A stretch of DNA of 64,000 bases from an uncultured Paracoccaceae bacterium (GTDB lineage Bacteria > Pseudomonadota > Alphaproteobacteria > Rhodobacterales > Rhodobacteraceae): NCBI GenBank assembly GCA_947492475.1, contig CANLNM010000006.1, forward strand, positions 1-64,000, given 5' to 3'. The translations under genes and the position numbers were made by a program. Below the pieces are notes generated by a model, which made no database searches, was not told where the DNA came from, and was given only the letters and a program-made list of their open reading frames with translations. Shown here piece by piece: positions 52,843-62,056 of the stretch (within the stretch, counting starts at the first letter, position 1; every line of letters begins with the position of its first letter).

Positions 52843-54588
52843 ATGGCGCAACAAAATACGATTGATACCTCTGTGGGCACAGAAGAGCTTCGTGCTGCCC
52901 GCGCTCAGAGCCGTGGCCTATTTTGGGCCGTTGCGGTGTTTAGTTTCTTTGTGAACATGCTGATGCTGACCGGGCCTCTTTACATGTTGAATGTTTATGA
53001 CCGGGTTTTGGGGTCGCAATCGCGCGAAACGTTGATTGCGTTGACCGTGCTGGTGACGTTCCTGTTTTTGATGATGGGCATTCTGGATTATGTCCGTGGC
53101 CGCGTCATGGGCCGCGTCGGGGCACAGTTTCAGGCGAAAATGGACCGCCGGGTTTTTGCCGCGGTGATGCGCGCCAGCAGCGAAGGCCGCGCGGTCAAAG
53201 AATCCATGTCAGGTCTGTCGGATCTGCAGGGGGTGCAACGCATGCTGACATCGCCCGCTTTGATGGCGTTGTTTGACTTGCCCTTTGCACCGCTGTTTTT
53301 CGTCGGCATCTATATTTTTCACCCGTCGCTGTTTGTGCTGGGGATCGTGGGCGCGATTTTGTTGGTGTGTTTTGCGTTTTTCAACCAATGGGCCAGCAGA
53401 CGCCCGTTGGAAACGGCGAACCAAACCACATTGCGGGCAGAATTGTTTGGCAATCAGGTCCGTGACGAATCCGAAATGGTGCAATCCTTGGGGATGCGCA
53501 ACGCGACGTTTGACCGGTGGCAGATCGCGCGGGAAAAGTCCTTGGATGCCAGCATCAGTGCGGGGGACATTTCTGGAACCTTCACCACATTGACCAAAAC
53601 ATTCCGGCTGTTTTTGCAGTCCGCGATGCTGGGATTGGGCGCGTATCTGGTGTTGCAGGGCGAAATGACGCCGGGCGCGATGATTGCCGGGTCGATTTTG
53701 CTGGGCCGGGCATTGGCGCCGGTGGAAATGTTGATCAACCAATGGCCTATCATGCAGCGCGGTCGCGAAGGTATGGCCAATCTGGCGGTCCTGTTGTCGT
53801 CCATTCCACCCGAAGTGCCGCGCACTGATTTGCCCAAACCCAAAGCCATTCTGGAAGCCAACCAAGTCACGGTTGTTCCGCCGGGCGAACAACAGGCGTC
53901 GCTGCGTGTGGTTAGTTTTCGGCTGGAGCCGGGACAGGCTGTGGGCGTGATCGGAACCTCTGGTTCTGGGAAATCAACACTGGCGCGCGCCATCACGGGC
54001 GTCTGGCAACCCGCTGGGGGTAAAATCCGGTTGGATGGGGCCGCGCTGGATCAATACGAACCGGATATTCTGGGCTCCCATGTTGGGTATTTGCCGCAGC
54101 GCGTGCAGTTGTTTGACGGAACCATCAAGGACAATATCGCGCGTATGTCGCTCACCCCTGATGATGCCGAAGTGATCAAAGCCGCGCAACGCGCTGATGC
54201 CCATGACATGATCCTGAAATTGCCCGACGGGTATGACACACGGGTATCCGCATTTGGCGGGCGGTTGTCGGGCGGGCAAATCCAGCGGATCGGACTGGCG
54301 CGGGCCATGTATGGTGATCCGGTGGTTCTGGTGTTGGATGAACCCAATTCGAACCTCGACAACGAGGGATCATTGGCGTTGAACAAATCAATTAAGACAT
54401 TGAAGGCAGAGGGAAAATGCATCCTGATCATGGCGCATCGCCCTGCTGCTATTCAGGAATGTGACCTGTTGCTGATGTTAGAAAACGGCGGGCGCCGGGC
54501 GTTTGGACCTAAGGAACAGATCCTAAAGGAAATGGTGCAAAACCACGCTGAAATTCAAAAAACACCCGGCACAGGGGGGGTCGCATAA
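52843..54588 (+). CDS. Type I secretion ABC transporter (PrtD family)
   Basis: The 581-residue protein has six N-terminal membrane helices without a C39 peptidase domain, then an ATPase domain with Walker A GTSGSGKST (about 371-379), signature LSGGQIQR and Walker B VLVLDEPNSNLD. PrtD-type exporters secrete RTX proteins or proteases through a TolC pore. It abuts the HlyD partner by one overlapping base. No cargo gene is beside it. Confidence 0.93.
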   Translation: MAQQNTIDTSVGTEELRAARAQSRGLFWAVAVFSFFVNMLMLTGPLYMLNVYDRVLGSQSRETLIALTVLVTFLFLMMGILDYVRGRVMGRVGAQFQAKMDRRVFAAVMRASSEGRAVKESMSGLSDLQGVQRMLTSPALMALFDLPFAPLFFVGIYIFHPSLFVLGIVGAILLVCFAFFNQWASRRPLETANQTTLRAELFGNQVRDESEMVQSLGMRNATFDRWQIAREKSLDASISAGDISGTFTTLTKTFRLFLQSAMLGLGAYLVLQGEMTPGAMIAGSILLGRALAPVEMLINQWPIMQRGREGMANLAVLLSSIPPEVPRTDLPKPKAILEANQVTVVPPGEQQASLRVVSFRLEPGQAVGVIGTSGSGKSTLARAITGVWQPAGGKIRLDGAALDQYEPDILGSHVGYLPQRVQLFDGTIKDNIARMSLTPDDAEVIKAAQRADAHDMILKLPDGYDTRVSAFGGRLSGGQIQRIGLARAMYGDPVVLVLDEPNSNLDNEGSLALNKSIKTLKAEGKCILIMAHRPAAIQECDLLLMLENGGRRAFGPKEQILKEMVQNHAEIQKTPGTGGVA

Positions 54589-55889
54589 TGGAAGGTCAAA
54601 AACAAACCTGGTCCGCGAAACGCCCTGTCACGATTGGTGTTTTAGCGTTGCTGATTTTGCTTGGGGGGTTCGGCGTTTGGGCCGTGTCCGCGCAAATTTC
54701 CGGCGCGATCATTGCCTCTGGCAAAGTAGAGGTCGACCGTAACCGTCAGATCATCCAGCACCCTGATGGTGGGGTGGTGGCCCAAATCAACGTCGACGAA
54801 GGCGATGTGGTTGCCAAAGGTGACGTTCTGATCCGCCTCGAAGGTGACAGTCTGGTGTCTGAACTGGCCATCGTTGAGGGGCAATTGTTCGAAATTCTGG
54901 CGCGTATGGCACGATTGCGTGCGGAGCGCGACGGCGATGACATGCTGAATTTTTCGCAGGTTCTATTGGACCAAGACGCCAGCTCGGTCGCGGATTTGAT
55001 GGCAGGGCAGGAACGCCTCTTTGCGGCCCGGGCCGACGGCGAAGCGCAAGAAAAGGCGCAATTGGAACGTCGATTGGTGCAGATTGCTGATCAAATCACC
55101 GGGATTCAGGCACAACAGGCCGCGTTGAACGTGCAGGCCGATTTGATTGCGCAGGAATTGTCGGACCAACAATCCTTGTTGGATCGTGGGTTGGCGCAGG
55201 CATCGCGGGTATTGGGATTGCAACGTGAACAGGCCAGCCTCGCAGGGCGACAAGGTGAATTGACCGCCGCTGTGGCACAAGCTGAAGGCACAATCACCCA
55301 AATTGAGATCGAAGTGATCAAAATTGAAACGGCCCGCCGCGAAGAAGCGATTTCGCAGCTGCGGGATCTGCAATACGAAGAATTGCAATTGCAGGAACGC
55401 CGCACTGAACTGCAACGCCGGTTGGACAGATTGGACATCACCGCCCCGGTATCGGGGGTGGTTTACGGGATGCAAGTCTATGCAGAACAATCCGTTTTGC
55501 GCCCTGCCGACACAGTTCTGTATCTGGTGCCACAGGATCGCCCATTGGTGATTGCCGCACAGGTCAACACAATCGATGTGGATCAAATCCATGTGGGTCA
55601 GGCCGTGTCGCTGCGGTTTTCGGCCTTTGATCAGCGGCACACCCCGGAACTATATGGCGAAGTCATCGCCGTTTCACCGGACGCGTTTCAGGATGACGTG
55701 TCCCGGATCAGCTATTATCGCGCGGAAATCATCCTAAATGACGGTGAATCCGACCGATTGCCCGAAGGATCCGTGATCATTCCAGGGATGCCGGTCGAAA
55801 CATTTATCCGAACCATGGACCGCACGCCGCTTGATTATTTTGTCCGCCCCTTGGCGACGTATTTTAATCGTGCATTTCGTGAAAACTAA
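54588..55889 (+). CDS. HlyD-family type I secretion membrane-fusion protein
   Basis: The 433-residue adaptor has one N-terminal membrane helix (VTIGVLALLILLGGFGVWAV), a biotinyl-lipoyl-like strand (NRQIIQHPDGGVVAQINVDE), a long coiled-coil rich in Q, E, L and A (about 95-280) and a C-terminal beta barrel (LDITAPVSGVVYGMQV). It links the ABC exporter to an outer-membrane pore. It shares the transcript with the ABC gene. Confidence 0.95.
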   Translation: MEGQKQTWSAKRPVTIGVLALLILLGGFGVWAVSAQISGAIIASGKVEVDRNRQIIQHPDGGVVAQINVDEGDVVAKGDVLIRLEGDSLVSELAIVEGQLFEILARMARLRAERDGDDMLNFSQVLLDQDASSVADLMAGQERLFAARADGEAQEKAQLERRLVQIADQITGIQAQQAALNVQADLIAQELSDQQSLLDRGLAQASRVLGLQREQASLAGRQGELTAAVAQAEGTITQIEIEVIKIETARREEAISQLRDLQYEELQLQERRTELQRRLDRLDITAPVSGVVYGMQVYAEQSVLRPADTVLYLVPQDRPLVIAAQVNTIDVDQIHVGQAVSLRFSAFDQRHTPELYGEVIAVSPDAFQDDVSRISYYRAEIILNDGESDRLPEGSVIIPGMPVETFIRTMDRTPLDYFVRPLATYFNRAFREN

Positions 55890-55902
55890 CCGATCTGAGT
55901 GA

Positions 55903-55931
55903 TTGTTAATTGCCCCATTCGCCGCTAGCGT
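55903..55931 (+). promoter_or_regulatory. Candidate promoter of the RidA operon
   Basis: TTGTTA (55903-55908) and TAGCGT (55926-55931) are 17 bases apart and end 25 bases before the RidA start. Confidence 0.4.
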
Positions 55932-55955
55932 CGGCAAAAATATCGGAGAGTGATC

Positions 55956-56420
55956 ATGACCGGAACTTTTGAAGCTCAGTTGGCGGAATTGGGCGTGACT
56001 TTGCCCGAAGCGGCGGCCCCGGCTGCCAATTATGTACCGTTTGTTCAACTGGGTGACATCGTTTACGTTTCGGGCCAGATTTCTATGAAGGATGGCGCGC
56101 TGATCACCGGAAAAGTGGGCGAAGATCTGAGCGTCGAAGATGGCGTTGCCGCTGCTAAAACCTGTGCAATCAATCTGTTGGCACAAGTCAAAGCAGCGTG
56201 TGACGGGGATTTGGACCGTCTGGTGCGGGTTGTGAAGCTGACGGGATTTGTGAATTCGACCGCGGATTTCACAGACCAGCCCAAGGTGATCAATGGCGCG
56301 TCCGATTTCTTGGGTGAAGCACTGGGAGAGGCGGGGCGACACGCGCGATCCGCTGTCAGCGCGGCGGCCTTACCATTGGGTGTCGCGGTGGAAATCGAAG
56401 GAATGTTCCAAGTCAAATGA
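55956..56420 (+). CDS. RidA/YjgF-family enamine/imine deaminase
   Basis: The 154-residue protein has the RidA fold and a conserved arginine region near GRHARSAVSAAALPLGVAVE, the longer YjgF-type form often annotated as RidA. RidA hydrolyses reactive enamines released by PLP enzymes. GGAGAG five bases upstream supports the ATG at 55956. It overlaps the phosphodiesterase gene by four bases. Confidence 0.88.
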   Translation: MTGTFEAQLAELGVTLPEAAAPAANYVPFVQLGDIVYVSGQISMKDGALITGKVGEDLSVEDGVAAAKTCAINLLAQVKAACDGDLDRLVRVVKLTGFVNSTADFTDQPKVINGASDFLGEALGEAGRHARSAVSAAALPLGVAVEIEGMFQVK

Positions 56421-57169
56421 CCTTGCCTGTTGCCTTTTTGAATCGGCCCATTGCCCACCGAGCATTGCATGACATTGCCGCGCAACGCCCTGAAAATTCG
56501 CGCGCGGCCATTGCGGCTGCGATTGCGGGCAATTACGGGATCGAAATCGACCTGCAACTGTCACAGGATGGCGTTGCAATGGTGTTTCATGATTACGATC
56601 TGGGGCGGCTGACATCCCAAACAGGGGCCATTGCCCGACATACGGCCGCTGAATTGGCGGCGATCCCGCTCAAACATTCCGACGAAGGCATTCCGACATT
56701 GACGGAAATCCTGAACTTGGTTGCGGGGCAAGTTCCCATGTTGATCGAATTAAAGGATCAGGACGGGGCGATGGGGGCCAATGTCGGCGCTCTGGAACAG
56801 GCAACGGCGGATGCATTGGCCGATTATTCCGGGGATGTTGCGGTGATGTCGTTTAACCCGCATTCGGTGGCGCGCATGGCCGAACTTTGCCCGGATATTC
56901 CGCGAGGGATCGTGACGTCGGCCTATTTGCCCCAGGATTGGCCCACCGTTCCGGCCGCAACGCGGGATCGGCTGCGCGGCATTCCAGATTTGGGGCGCAC
57001 GCAATCCTGTTTTATCAGCCACGAAGCCAATGATCTAAGCAGTTCACGGGTGGCTGAAATCAAAGAGGCCGGTTTGAAAGTTTTCTGTTGGACCATCCGG
57101 TCGGCAGATGCGGAAAAAGGGGCCCGTCGGATCGTGGATAACGTCACTTTCGAAGGGTATCTGGCTTGA
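56417..57169 (+). CDS. Glycerophosphodiester phosphodiesterase
   Basis: The 250-residue enzyme shows the GDPD signatures IAHRALHDIAAQRPENSRAA at the N-terminus, IEIDLQLSQDGVAMVFHDYD and a late CWTIRSADAEKGA. It releases glycerol 3-phosphate from deacylated phospholipids. There is no signal peptide, so it is cytoplasmic (UgpQ-type). Coupling to RidA and a FemAB-like gene is conserved in my memory of the order. Confidence 0.92.
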   Translation: MTLPVAFLNRPIAHRALHDIAAQRPENSRAAIAAAIAGNYGIEIDLQLSQDGVAMVFHDYDLGRLTSQTGAIARHTAAELAAIPLKHSDEGIPTLTEILNLVAGQVPMLIELKDQDGAMGANVGALEQATADALADYSGDVAVMSFNPHSVARMAELCPDIPRGIVTSAYLPQDWPTVPAATRDRLRGIPDLGRTQSCFISHEANDLSSSRVAEIKEAGLKVFCWTIRSADAEKGARRIVDNVTFEGYLA

Positions 57170-57199
57170 TCCAATGGCCCGGTCCCCTACCTGTTTGAA

Positions 57200-58384
57200 A
57201 TGACAGATCAACCCATTGAAATCACGCTGCAGACCTCTATCGCTCAAATCGGAGCGCAAGACTGGGATGCCTGCGCATGTCCAGAGGCGCAAAACGGACG
57301 GCCCTTTGATCCGTTTACGACCTACCGATTTTTACAGGCACTGGAACAAAGCGGTTCTGTCGGGCCGGGCACGGGATGGGATCCACGGTATTTGACGGCG
57401 CGCCAAAACGGTGTGTTGATCGCTGTGGCGCCGCTTTATGCGAAATCCCATTCGCAGGGGGAATATGTGTTTGATCACAATTGGGCCCATGCGTTGGAAC
57501 AGGCGGGCGGGCGCTATTACCCCAAATTACAGGTGGCCGTGCCGTTTACCCCTGCCACGGGACGCCGGTTTTTAACCCGTCCGGGCTTTGAAACCGCAGG
57601 TATGGGCGCGTTGGTGCAGGGGATGGTGCAAATCGCGGCGGACAATCAACTGTCATCCGCCCATATAACATTTTGTACCGAAGCAGAGGCCTTGGCGGGG
57701 GCAGAAATGGGGCTGTTGCACCGTGTGTCGCAACAGTTTCACTGGCAAAACGATGAATACAAAGATTTCGACGCATTTCTAGCGACGCTATCCAGCCGCA
57801 AACGCAAGGTGATCCGGCGTGAACGCGCGGGGGCGTTGGATTTTGACGGTGACATTGTTCAGCTGACGGGCGATGACATCCAACCACATCATTGGGATGC
57901 GATGTGGGCGTTTTATCAGGATACCGGGGGCCGCAAATGGGGCACGCCTTATTTGACGCGCGCGTTTTTTGATCTGGTTCACGCTGATATGCGTGACGAT
58001 GTGTTGCTGGTATTTGCCCAACGCGACGGTGTGCCCTTTGCCGGGGCGATGAATTTTATCGGGCGGGATGTTTTGTATGGCCGCTATTGGGGCTGTCAAA
58101 CGCATGTGCCGTTCCTGCACTTTGAAATCTGCTATTATCAGGCGATTGATTTTGCCATTCGCAACGGGCTGCGGCTGGTCGAAGCAGGCGCACAGGGCGA
58201 ACACAAATTGGCGCGGGGGTATTTGCCGGTCGCGACCCATTCCCTGCATTGGATCGGGGATGCTGGATTTCGCGATGCCGTGGCGCAATATCTGGTCGCA
58301 GAACGTGACGCCATAACCGAAGAAATCGAGGTTCTGACCTTTTATGGTCCGTTCAAAAAGGAAAACAGGGAGGATCACCAATGA
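57200..58384 (+). CDS. FemAB-like GNAT protein (COG3146 type)
   Basis: The 394-residue protein resembles the family once called peptidoglycan-synthesis proteins, with [20 protein letters not shown] near the N-terminus and [20 protein letters not shown] near the C-terminus. It probably transfers an acyl or aminoacyl group; the substrate is unknown. No good ribosome site precedes the ATG. It overlaps the dehydratase gene by four bases. Confidence 0.8.
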   Translation: MTDQPIEITLQTSIAQIGAQDWDACACPEAQNGRPFDPFTTYRFLQALEQSGSVGPGTGWDPRYLTARQNGVLIAVAPLYAKSHSQGEYVFDHNWAHALEQAGGRYYPKLQVAVPFTPATGRRFLTRPGFETAGMGALVQGMVQIAADNQLSSAHITFCTEAEALAGAEMGLLHRVSQQFHWQNDEYKDFDAFLATLSSRKRKVIRRERAGALDFDGDIVQLTGDDIQPHHWDAMWAFYQDTGGRKWGTPYLTRAFFDLVHADMRDDVLLVFAQRDGVPFAGAMNFIGRDVLYGRYWGCQTHVPFLHFEICYYQAIDFAIRNGLRLVEAGAQGEHKLARGYLPVATHSLHWIGDAGFRDAVAQYLVAERDAITEEIEVLTFYGPFKKENREDHQ

Positions 58385-58668
58385 GTGAAAAAATAACCGC
58401 AGAAGCTTTGAACGCATTGCTGGGAAATGGCTGGGTCAAAGGTGAGGACCAAATTTCGATTTCAAAATCGTTTGAGTTCAAAAACTTTATCGAAGCGTTC
58501 GGATTTATGACCCGCGTGGCCATGTGGGCGGAAAAATGGAACCACCACCCGGAATGGTTCAATGTCTGGAACCGGGTCGATGTGACCTTGACCACCCATG
58601 ATGATGGCGGGCTCAGCATGTTGGACGATAAAATGGCGCGCAAAATGGATCAATTGTCAGCCCAGTAA
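58381..58668 (+). CDS. phhB: Pterin-4a-carbinolamine dehydratase
   Basis: The 95-residue enzyme keeps the catalytic motif E-K-W-N-H-H-P-E-W followed by the aspartate in [12 protein letters not shown]. It dehydrates 4a-hydroxytetrahydrobiopterin after phenylalanine hydroxylation. No phenylalanine hydroxylase is in this window, so it may serve another pterin reaction. Confidence 0.9.
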   Translation: MSEKITAEALNALLGNGWVKGEDQISISKSFEFKNFIEAFGFMTRVAMWAEKWNHHPEWFNVWNRVDVTLTTHDDGGLSMLDDKMARKMDQLSAQ

Positions 58669-58690
58669 ACGGAGCGGCAATGTCATTGAT

Positions 58691-58720
58691 GTGATGGGAA
58701 TGGAATTGGTTTCCCGTCAC
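58691..58720. other. Stem-loop between phhB and the flavoprotein gene
   Basis: GTGATGGGAA and TTCCCGTCAC form a 10-bp stem with one G-U pair and a ten-base loop. The lack of a T-run argues against a simple terminator; it could be an operator, attenuator or processing site. Confidence 0.45.
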
Positions 58721-58766
58721 TCACTGTATAGGTTTGGGGCCACGGGGCCGGATAAGGAAAATCAGG

Positions 58767-59978
58767 ATGGCGCATTTTGTTGTGATCGGTGCAGGGCAGG
58801 CGGGGGCATCTTTGGTCGCCAAATTGCGCGCCGAAGGGTTTGATGGCCAAATCACTTTGATTGGTGCCGAACCTGTGCCCCCTTATCAGCGTCCCCCCCT
58901 GTCCAAAGCCTATCTATTGGGCGACATGGAACAGGCGCGCCTATATCTGCGCCCACAGGATTGGTATGCGCAAAACGACATTACATTGCATCTAGACACC
59001 CGTGTTGTGTCGATCGACGCCACGCGCAAAACCATTTTGCTAAGTTCCGGTGAAAACCTGAACTATGATGAACTGGCCCTGACCACCGGGTCCCACCCAC
59101 GGATGTTGCCCGCAGCGATTGGCGGCAATTTGAACGGGGTTTATGCGGTGCGCGACCTAAAGGATGCCGATGCGATGGCCCCCGAATTTGGTCCGGGGCG
59201 GCATGTGCTGATCATTGGTGGCGGCTATATCGGGCTAGAAGCCGCGGCCGTTGCCGCCAAAAAGGGCCTGAAAGTCACGTTGGTTGAAATGGCCGACCGG
59301 ATTTTGCAGCGGGTCGCCGCGCTTGAAACATCCGATTTTTTCCGCGCGCTTCATGTCAAACATGGGGTTGATATCCGCGAAGCTGTTGGGCTGGAACGCC
59401 TGACCGGGGTGGAACGGGTCACCGGCGCGGTTTTGACCGATGGCACAGAGCTGGAGATTGATTTTGCCATTGTCGGAGTGGGCATAACCCCTGCATCGAT
59501 CCTAACCGAAAGTGCGGGTCTGACCCTAGATAACGGGATTGCCACGGATGAATTTGGCCGCACCAGTGACGCCCATATCTGGGCGGCAGGGGATTGCGCA
59601 TCCTTCCCCTATCGCGGTCAACAAATGCGGCTGGAAAGCGTCGGTAACGCCATCGATCAGGCGGAAATCGTGGCGCAAAACATGATGGGGCGATCGGTTT
59701 CTTATCTGCTCAAACCCTGGTTCTGGTCCGATCAATATGATTGCAAACTGCAAATCGCCGGGCTGAATGTTGGCTATGACGCTGTTTACGTTCGTAAAAC
59801 TGCCGATGACGCTGTGTCCCACTGGTATTATCGCGAGGATGAACTGTTGGCGGTGGATGCGATGAATGACCCGCGCAATTACATGATCGGCAAACGTCTG
59901 ATCGAAGCAGGCAAAAGCCCGGCACCGTCTGTGATCACCGATCCTGAAACCGATATGAAGGCGTTGCTACGCGCATGA
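58767..59978 (+). CDS. FAD-dependent ferredoxin-reductase-like oxidoreductase
   Basis: The 403-residue flavoprotein has an N-terminal FAD motif (IGAGQAGASLVAKLRAEGFD), an NAD motif (IIGGGYIGLEAAAVAAKKGL) and the AAGDCASFPYRG segment, typical of rhodocoxin/putidaredoxin-type reductases. It would reduce a ferredoxin or similar carrier, but no partner is adjacent. AAGGAAA upstream supports the ATG at 58767. It overlaps rsmD by four bases. Confidence 0.9.
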   Translation: MAHFVVIGAGQAGASLVAKLRAEGFDGQITLIGAEPVPPYQRPPLSKAYLLGDMEQARLYLRPQDWYAQNDITLHLDTRVVSIDATRKTILLSSGENLNYDELALTTGSHPRMLPAAIGGNLNGVYAVRDLKDADAMAPEFGPGRHVLIIGGGYIGLEAAAVAAKKGLKVTLVEMADRILQRVAALETSDFFRALHVKHGVDIREAVGLERLTGVERVTGAVLTDGTELEIDFAIVGVGITPASILTESAGLTLDNGIATDEFGRTSDAHIWAAGDCASFPYRGQQMRLESVGNAIDQAEIVAQNMMGRSVSYLLKPWFWSDQYDCKLQIAGLNVGYDAVYVRKTADDAVSHWYYREDELLAVDAMNDPRNYMIGKRLIEAGKSPAPSVITDPETDMKALLRA

Positions 59979-60529
59979 GGATCATCGCAGGGCAACATCG
60001 GGGCATCGCGCTTGCCTCTGTCGGCAAAGGTGACGCGGGCGCGCATCTGCGGCCCACATCTGATCGGGTCCGCGAAAGCCTGTTCAGCGTGTTGGTTGGC
60101 TATGGCATGCCTAGCGATGCGCGTGTTTTGGATCTGTTTGCGGGGACAGGTGCGTTGGGGCTGGAATCCCTGTCGCGCGGGGCCGCGCATGTCACATTTG
60201 TCGATGATGGCCGGGTTGCGCAGCGGCTGATCCGGGAAAACATCGCCAAATTGCGCCGCGAAGCAGATTGCAGCTTGGTGGCGCGAAACGCGCTGAAATT
60301 GGCCGCCAATTCCGGCGCGGCGTTTGATCTGGTTTTCCTTGATCCCCCCTATGGCAAAGGCTTGGGTGCCAAGGCATTGCTACATGCCCGACAAAACGGC
60401 TGGATCGCGGATAATGCCTTGATTGTGTTCGAAGAAAACGCACCACAAGATGCCCCAACCGGTTTTGATATCCTAGAACAACGTCGCTACGGCGATACGC
60501 ATATTACCTTGATGGAGCCAACAATATGA
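59975..60529 (+). CDS. rsmD: 16S rRNA (guanine966-N2)-methyltransferase RsmD
   Basis: The 184-residue SAM enzyme carries MRIIAGQHRGIAL, RPTSDRVRESLFSVL, the SAM motif LDLFAGTGALGLESLSRGA and the catalytic LDPPYGKG. It methylates G966 of small-subunit rRNA. Length and motifs are standard, with a four-base overlap on both sides. Confidence 0.95.
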   Translation: MRIIAGQHRGIALASVGKGDAGAHLRPTSDRVRESLFSVLVGYGMPSDARVLDLFAGTGALGLESLSRGAAHVTFVDDGRVAQRLIRENIAKLRREADCSLVARNALKLAANSGAAFDLVFLDPPYGKGLGAKALLHARQNGWIADNALIVFEENAPQDAPTGFDILEQRRYGDTHITLMEPTI

Positions 60530-61173
60530 TCCCGAAACTGGTGATTTTTGATTGCGACGGTGTGTTGGTGGATACCGAAGGCCCCGTCAGTGACATCATC
60601 GCCAGCAGCCTGACCCGCTATGGGTTGCCCGTTAGCGGGGCAGAGTGTCAGGACCTGTTCATCGGTGGCACGATGCAAGGTGTCTATCATGAGGCCAAAT
60701 CGCGCGGGGCCACTTTGCCGGACACGTGGGTCGATGACATTTACCGTCAGATGTTTGATCGGCTGCAGCAAGGCGTGCCAACCATCGCCGGGGTGATGGA
60801 ATTGATCGACCAACTCGAAGAGCGCGGTGTTTCGATCTGGGTGGCGTCAAATGGACCAATGCAGAAAATGCAATATTCGCTGGGGCCAACCGGGCTGTGG
60901 GACCGGTGGGCAGGGCGGATATTGTCGCGTGAAAACCATGCGCCCAAACCAGCCCCGGATATGTTGACCTTTGCTTTGCAACAAACCGGCATCGACATCC
61001 GCGATGCGGTGATGATTGACGACAGCCCGACCGGATGTAAATCGGCCCAAGCGATTGGCATGCGGTGTATCGGATTTGCCGAACGCGGTCAGGATGCTGA
61101 TCTGCGTGCAGTTGGCGCAGAGGTCGCCCATACGATGGACGACGTCAGCGCATTGTTAGGTCTGGATCAGTAG
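60526..61173 (+). CDS. HAD-superfamily phosphatase (beta-phosphoglucomutase-like)
   Basis: The 215-residue hydrolase shows the nucleophile motif FDCDGVLVDTEGPVSD (residues 8-23), an alpha-helical cap and the DDSPTGCKSAQAIGM motif. It probably dephosphorylates a small phosphometabolite; the substrate is unknown. It ends the flavoprotein-rsmD unit and is convergent with map. Confidence 0.9.
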   Translation: MIPKLVIFDCDGVLVDTEGPVSDIIASSLTRYGLPVSGAECQDLFIGGTMQGVYHEAKSRGATLPDTWVDDIYRQMFDRLQQGVPTIAGVMELIDQLEERGVSIWVASNGPMQKMQYSLGPTGLWDRWAGRILSRENHAPKPAPDMLTFALQQTGIDIRDAVMIDDSPTGCKSAQAIGMRCIGFAERGQDADLRAVGAEVAHTMDDVSALLGLDQ

Positions 61174-61180
61174 GCCCAGA

Positions 61181-61990
61181 TCAGTAGGTCGGATGGAACG
61201 TGCCGGTTGGCGACAGGGTAAAGATATCAAACCCATCCGCCGTCACCCCAATGGAATGTTCAAATTGCGCTGATAGGGATTTGTCCCGCGTCACGGCGGT
61301 CCAATCATCGGCCAGAACCTTGGTTTCGGGACGGCCCAGATTGATCATCGGCTCAATGGTGAAAAACATGCCCTCTTCTAGGGTTGCACCCGTGCCGGGG
61401 CGGCCATAATGCAGCACGTTCGGCGGCGAATGGAACACCCGTCCCAGCCCATGCCCGCAGAAATCGCGCACAACAGACATGCGCTGACTTTCGGCGTAGG
61501 TTTGGATCGCATGGCCGATATCGCCAAATGTATTGCCGGGTTTAACGGCTTCGATGCCCTTCATCAGCGCATCATGGGTCACCTGGATCAACCGTTCTGC
61601 ACGGCGGTTGGGTTTGTCGCCGGCCACATACATGCGGCTGCTGTCACCAAACCATCCATCCTTGATGACGGTCACATCAATGTTCAGGATATCGCCATTC
61701 TTTAGCTTTTTGTCACCGGGAATGCCGTGGCACACCACGTGATTGACGCTGATACAGCTGGCATGGGCGTAGCCTTTGTAGCCGATCGTGGCGGATTTGG
61801 TGCCGTATTCGGTGACTTTGGCGGTGATGATCCGATCGATTTCACCGGTGGATTGGCCTGGAAACACGTGTTCGGCGATTTCATCCAGAATGCGCGCGGT
61901 CACAGCCCCGGCGGCATGCATTCCTGCAAAATCACCATCTTCGTAGATGCGGATGCCATCACGGGTCAGTCGGCCTTTGGGTTCGTCCAC
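61181..61990 (-). CDS. map: Methionine aminopeptidase type I
   Basis: The 269-residue metalloenzyme removes N-terminal methionine. The metal ligands lie in NIDVTVIKDGWFGDSSRMYV (two aspartates), GHGLGRVFHSPP (histidine) and FFTIEPMIN and QFEHSIGV (glutamates). It starts at GTG with AAAGGA eight bases upstream. Confidence 0.96.
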   Translation of the reverse strand: MDEPKGRLTRDGIRIYEDGDFAGMHAAGAVTARILDEIAEHVFPGQSTGEIDRIITAKVTEYGTKSATIGYKGYAHASCISVNHVVCHGIPGDKKLKNGDILNIDVTVIKDGWFGDSSRMYVAGDKPNRRAERLIQVTHDALMKGIEAVKPGNTFGDIGHAIQTYAESQRMSVVRDFCGHGLGRVFHSPPNVLHYGRPGTGATLEEGMFFTIEPMINLGRPETKVLADDWTAVTRDKSLSAQFEHSIGVTADGFDIFTLSPTGTFHPTY

Positions 61991-62056
61991 GGGTCAAATC
62001 CTTTGTTCGTTAAACCCCAGATAAGTCAATCTGCGCCGCTGTTCCAGACCTGTGCG

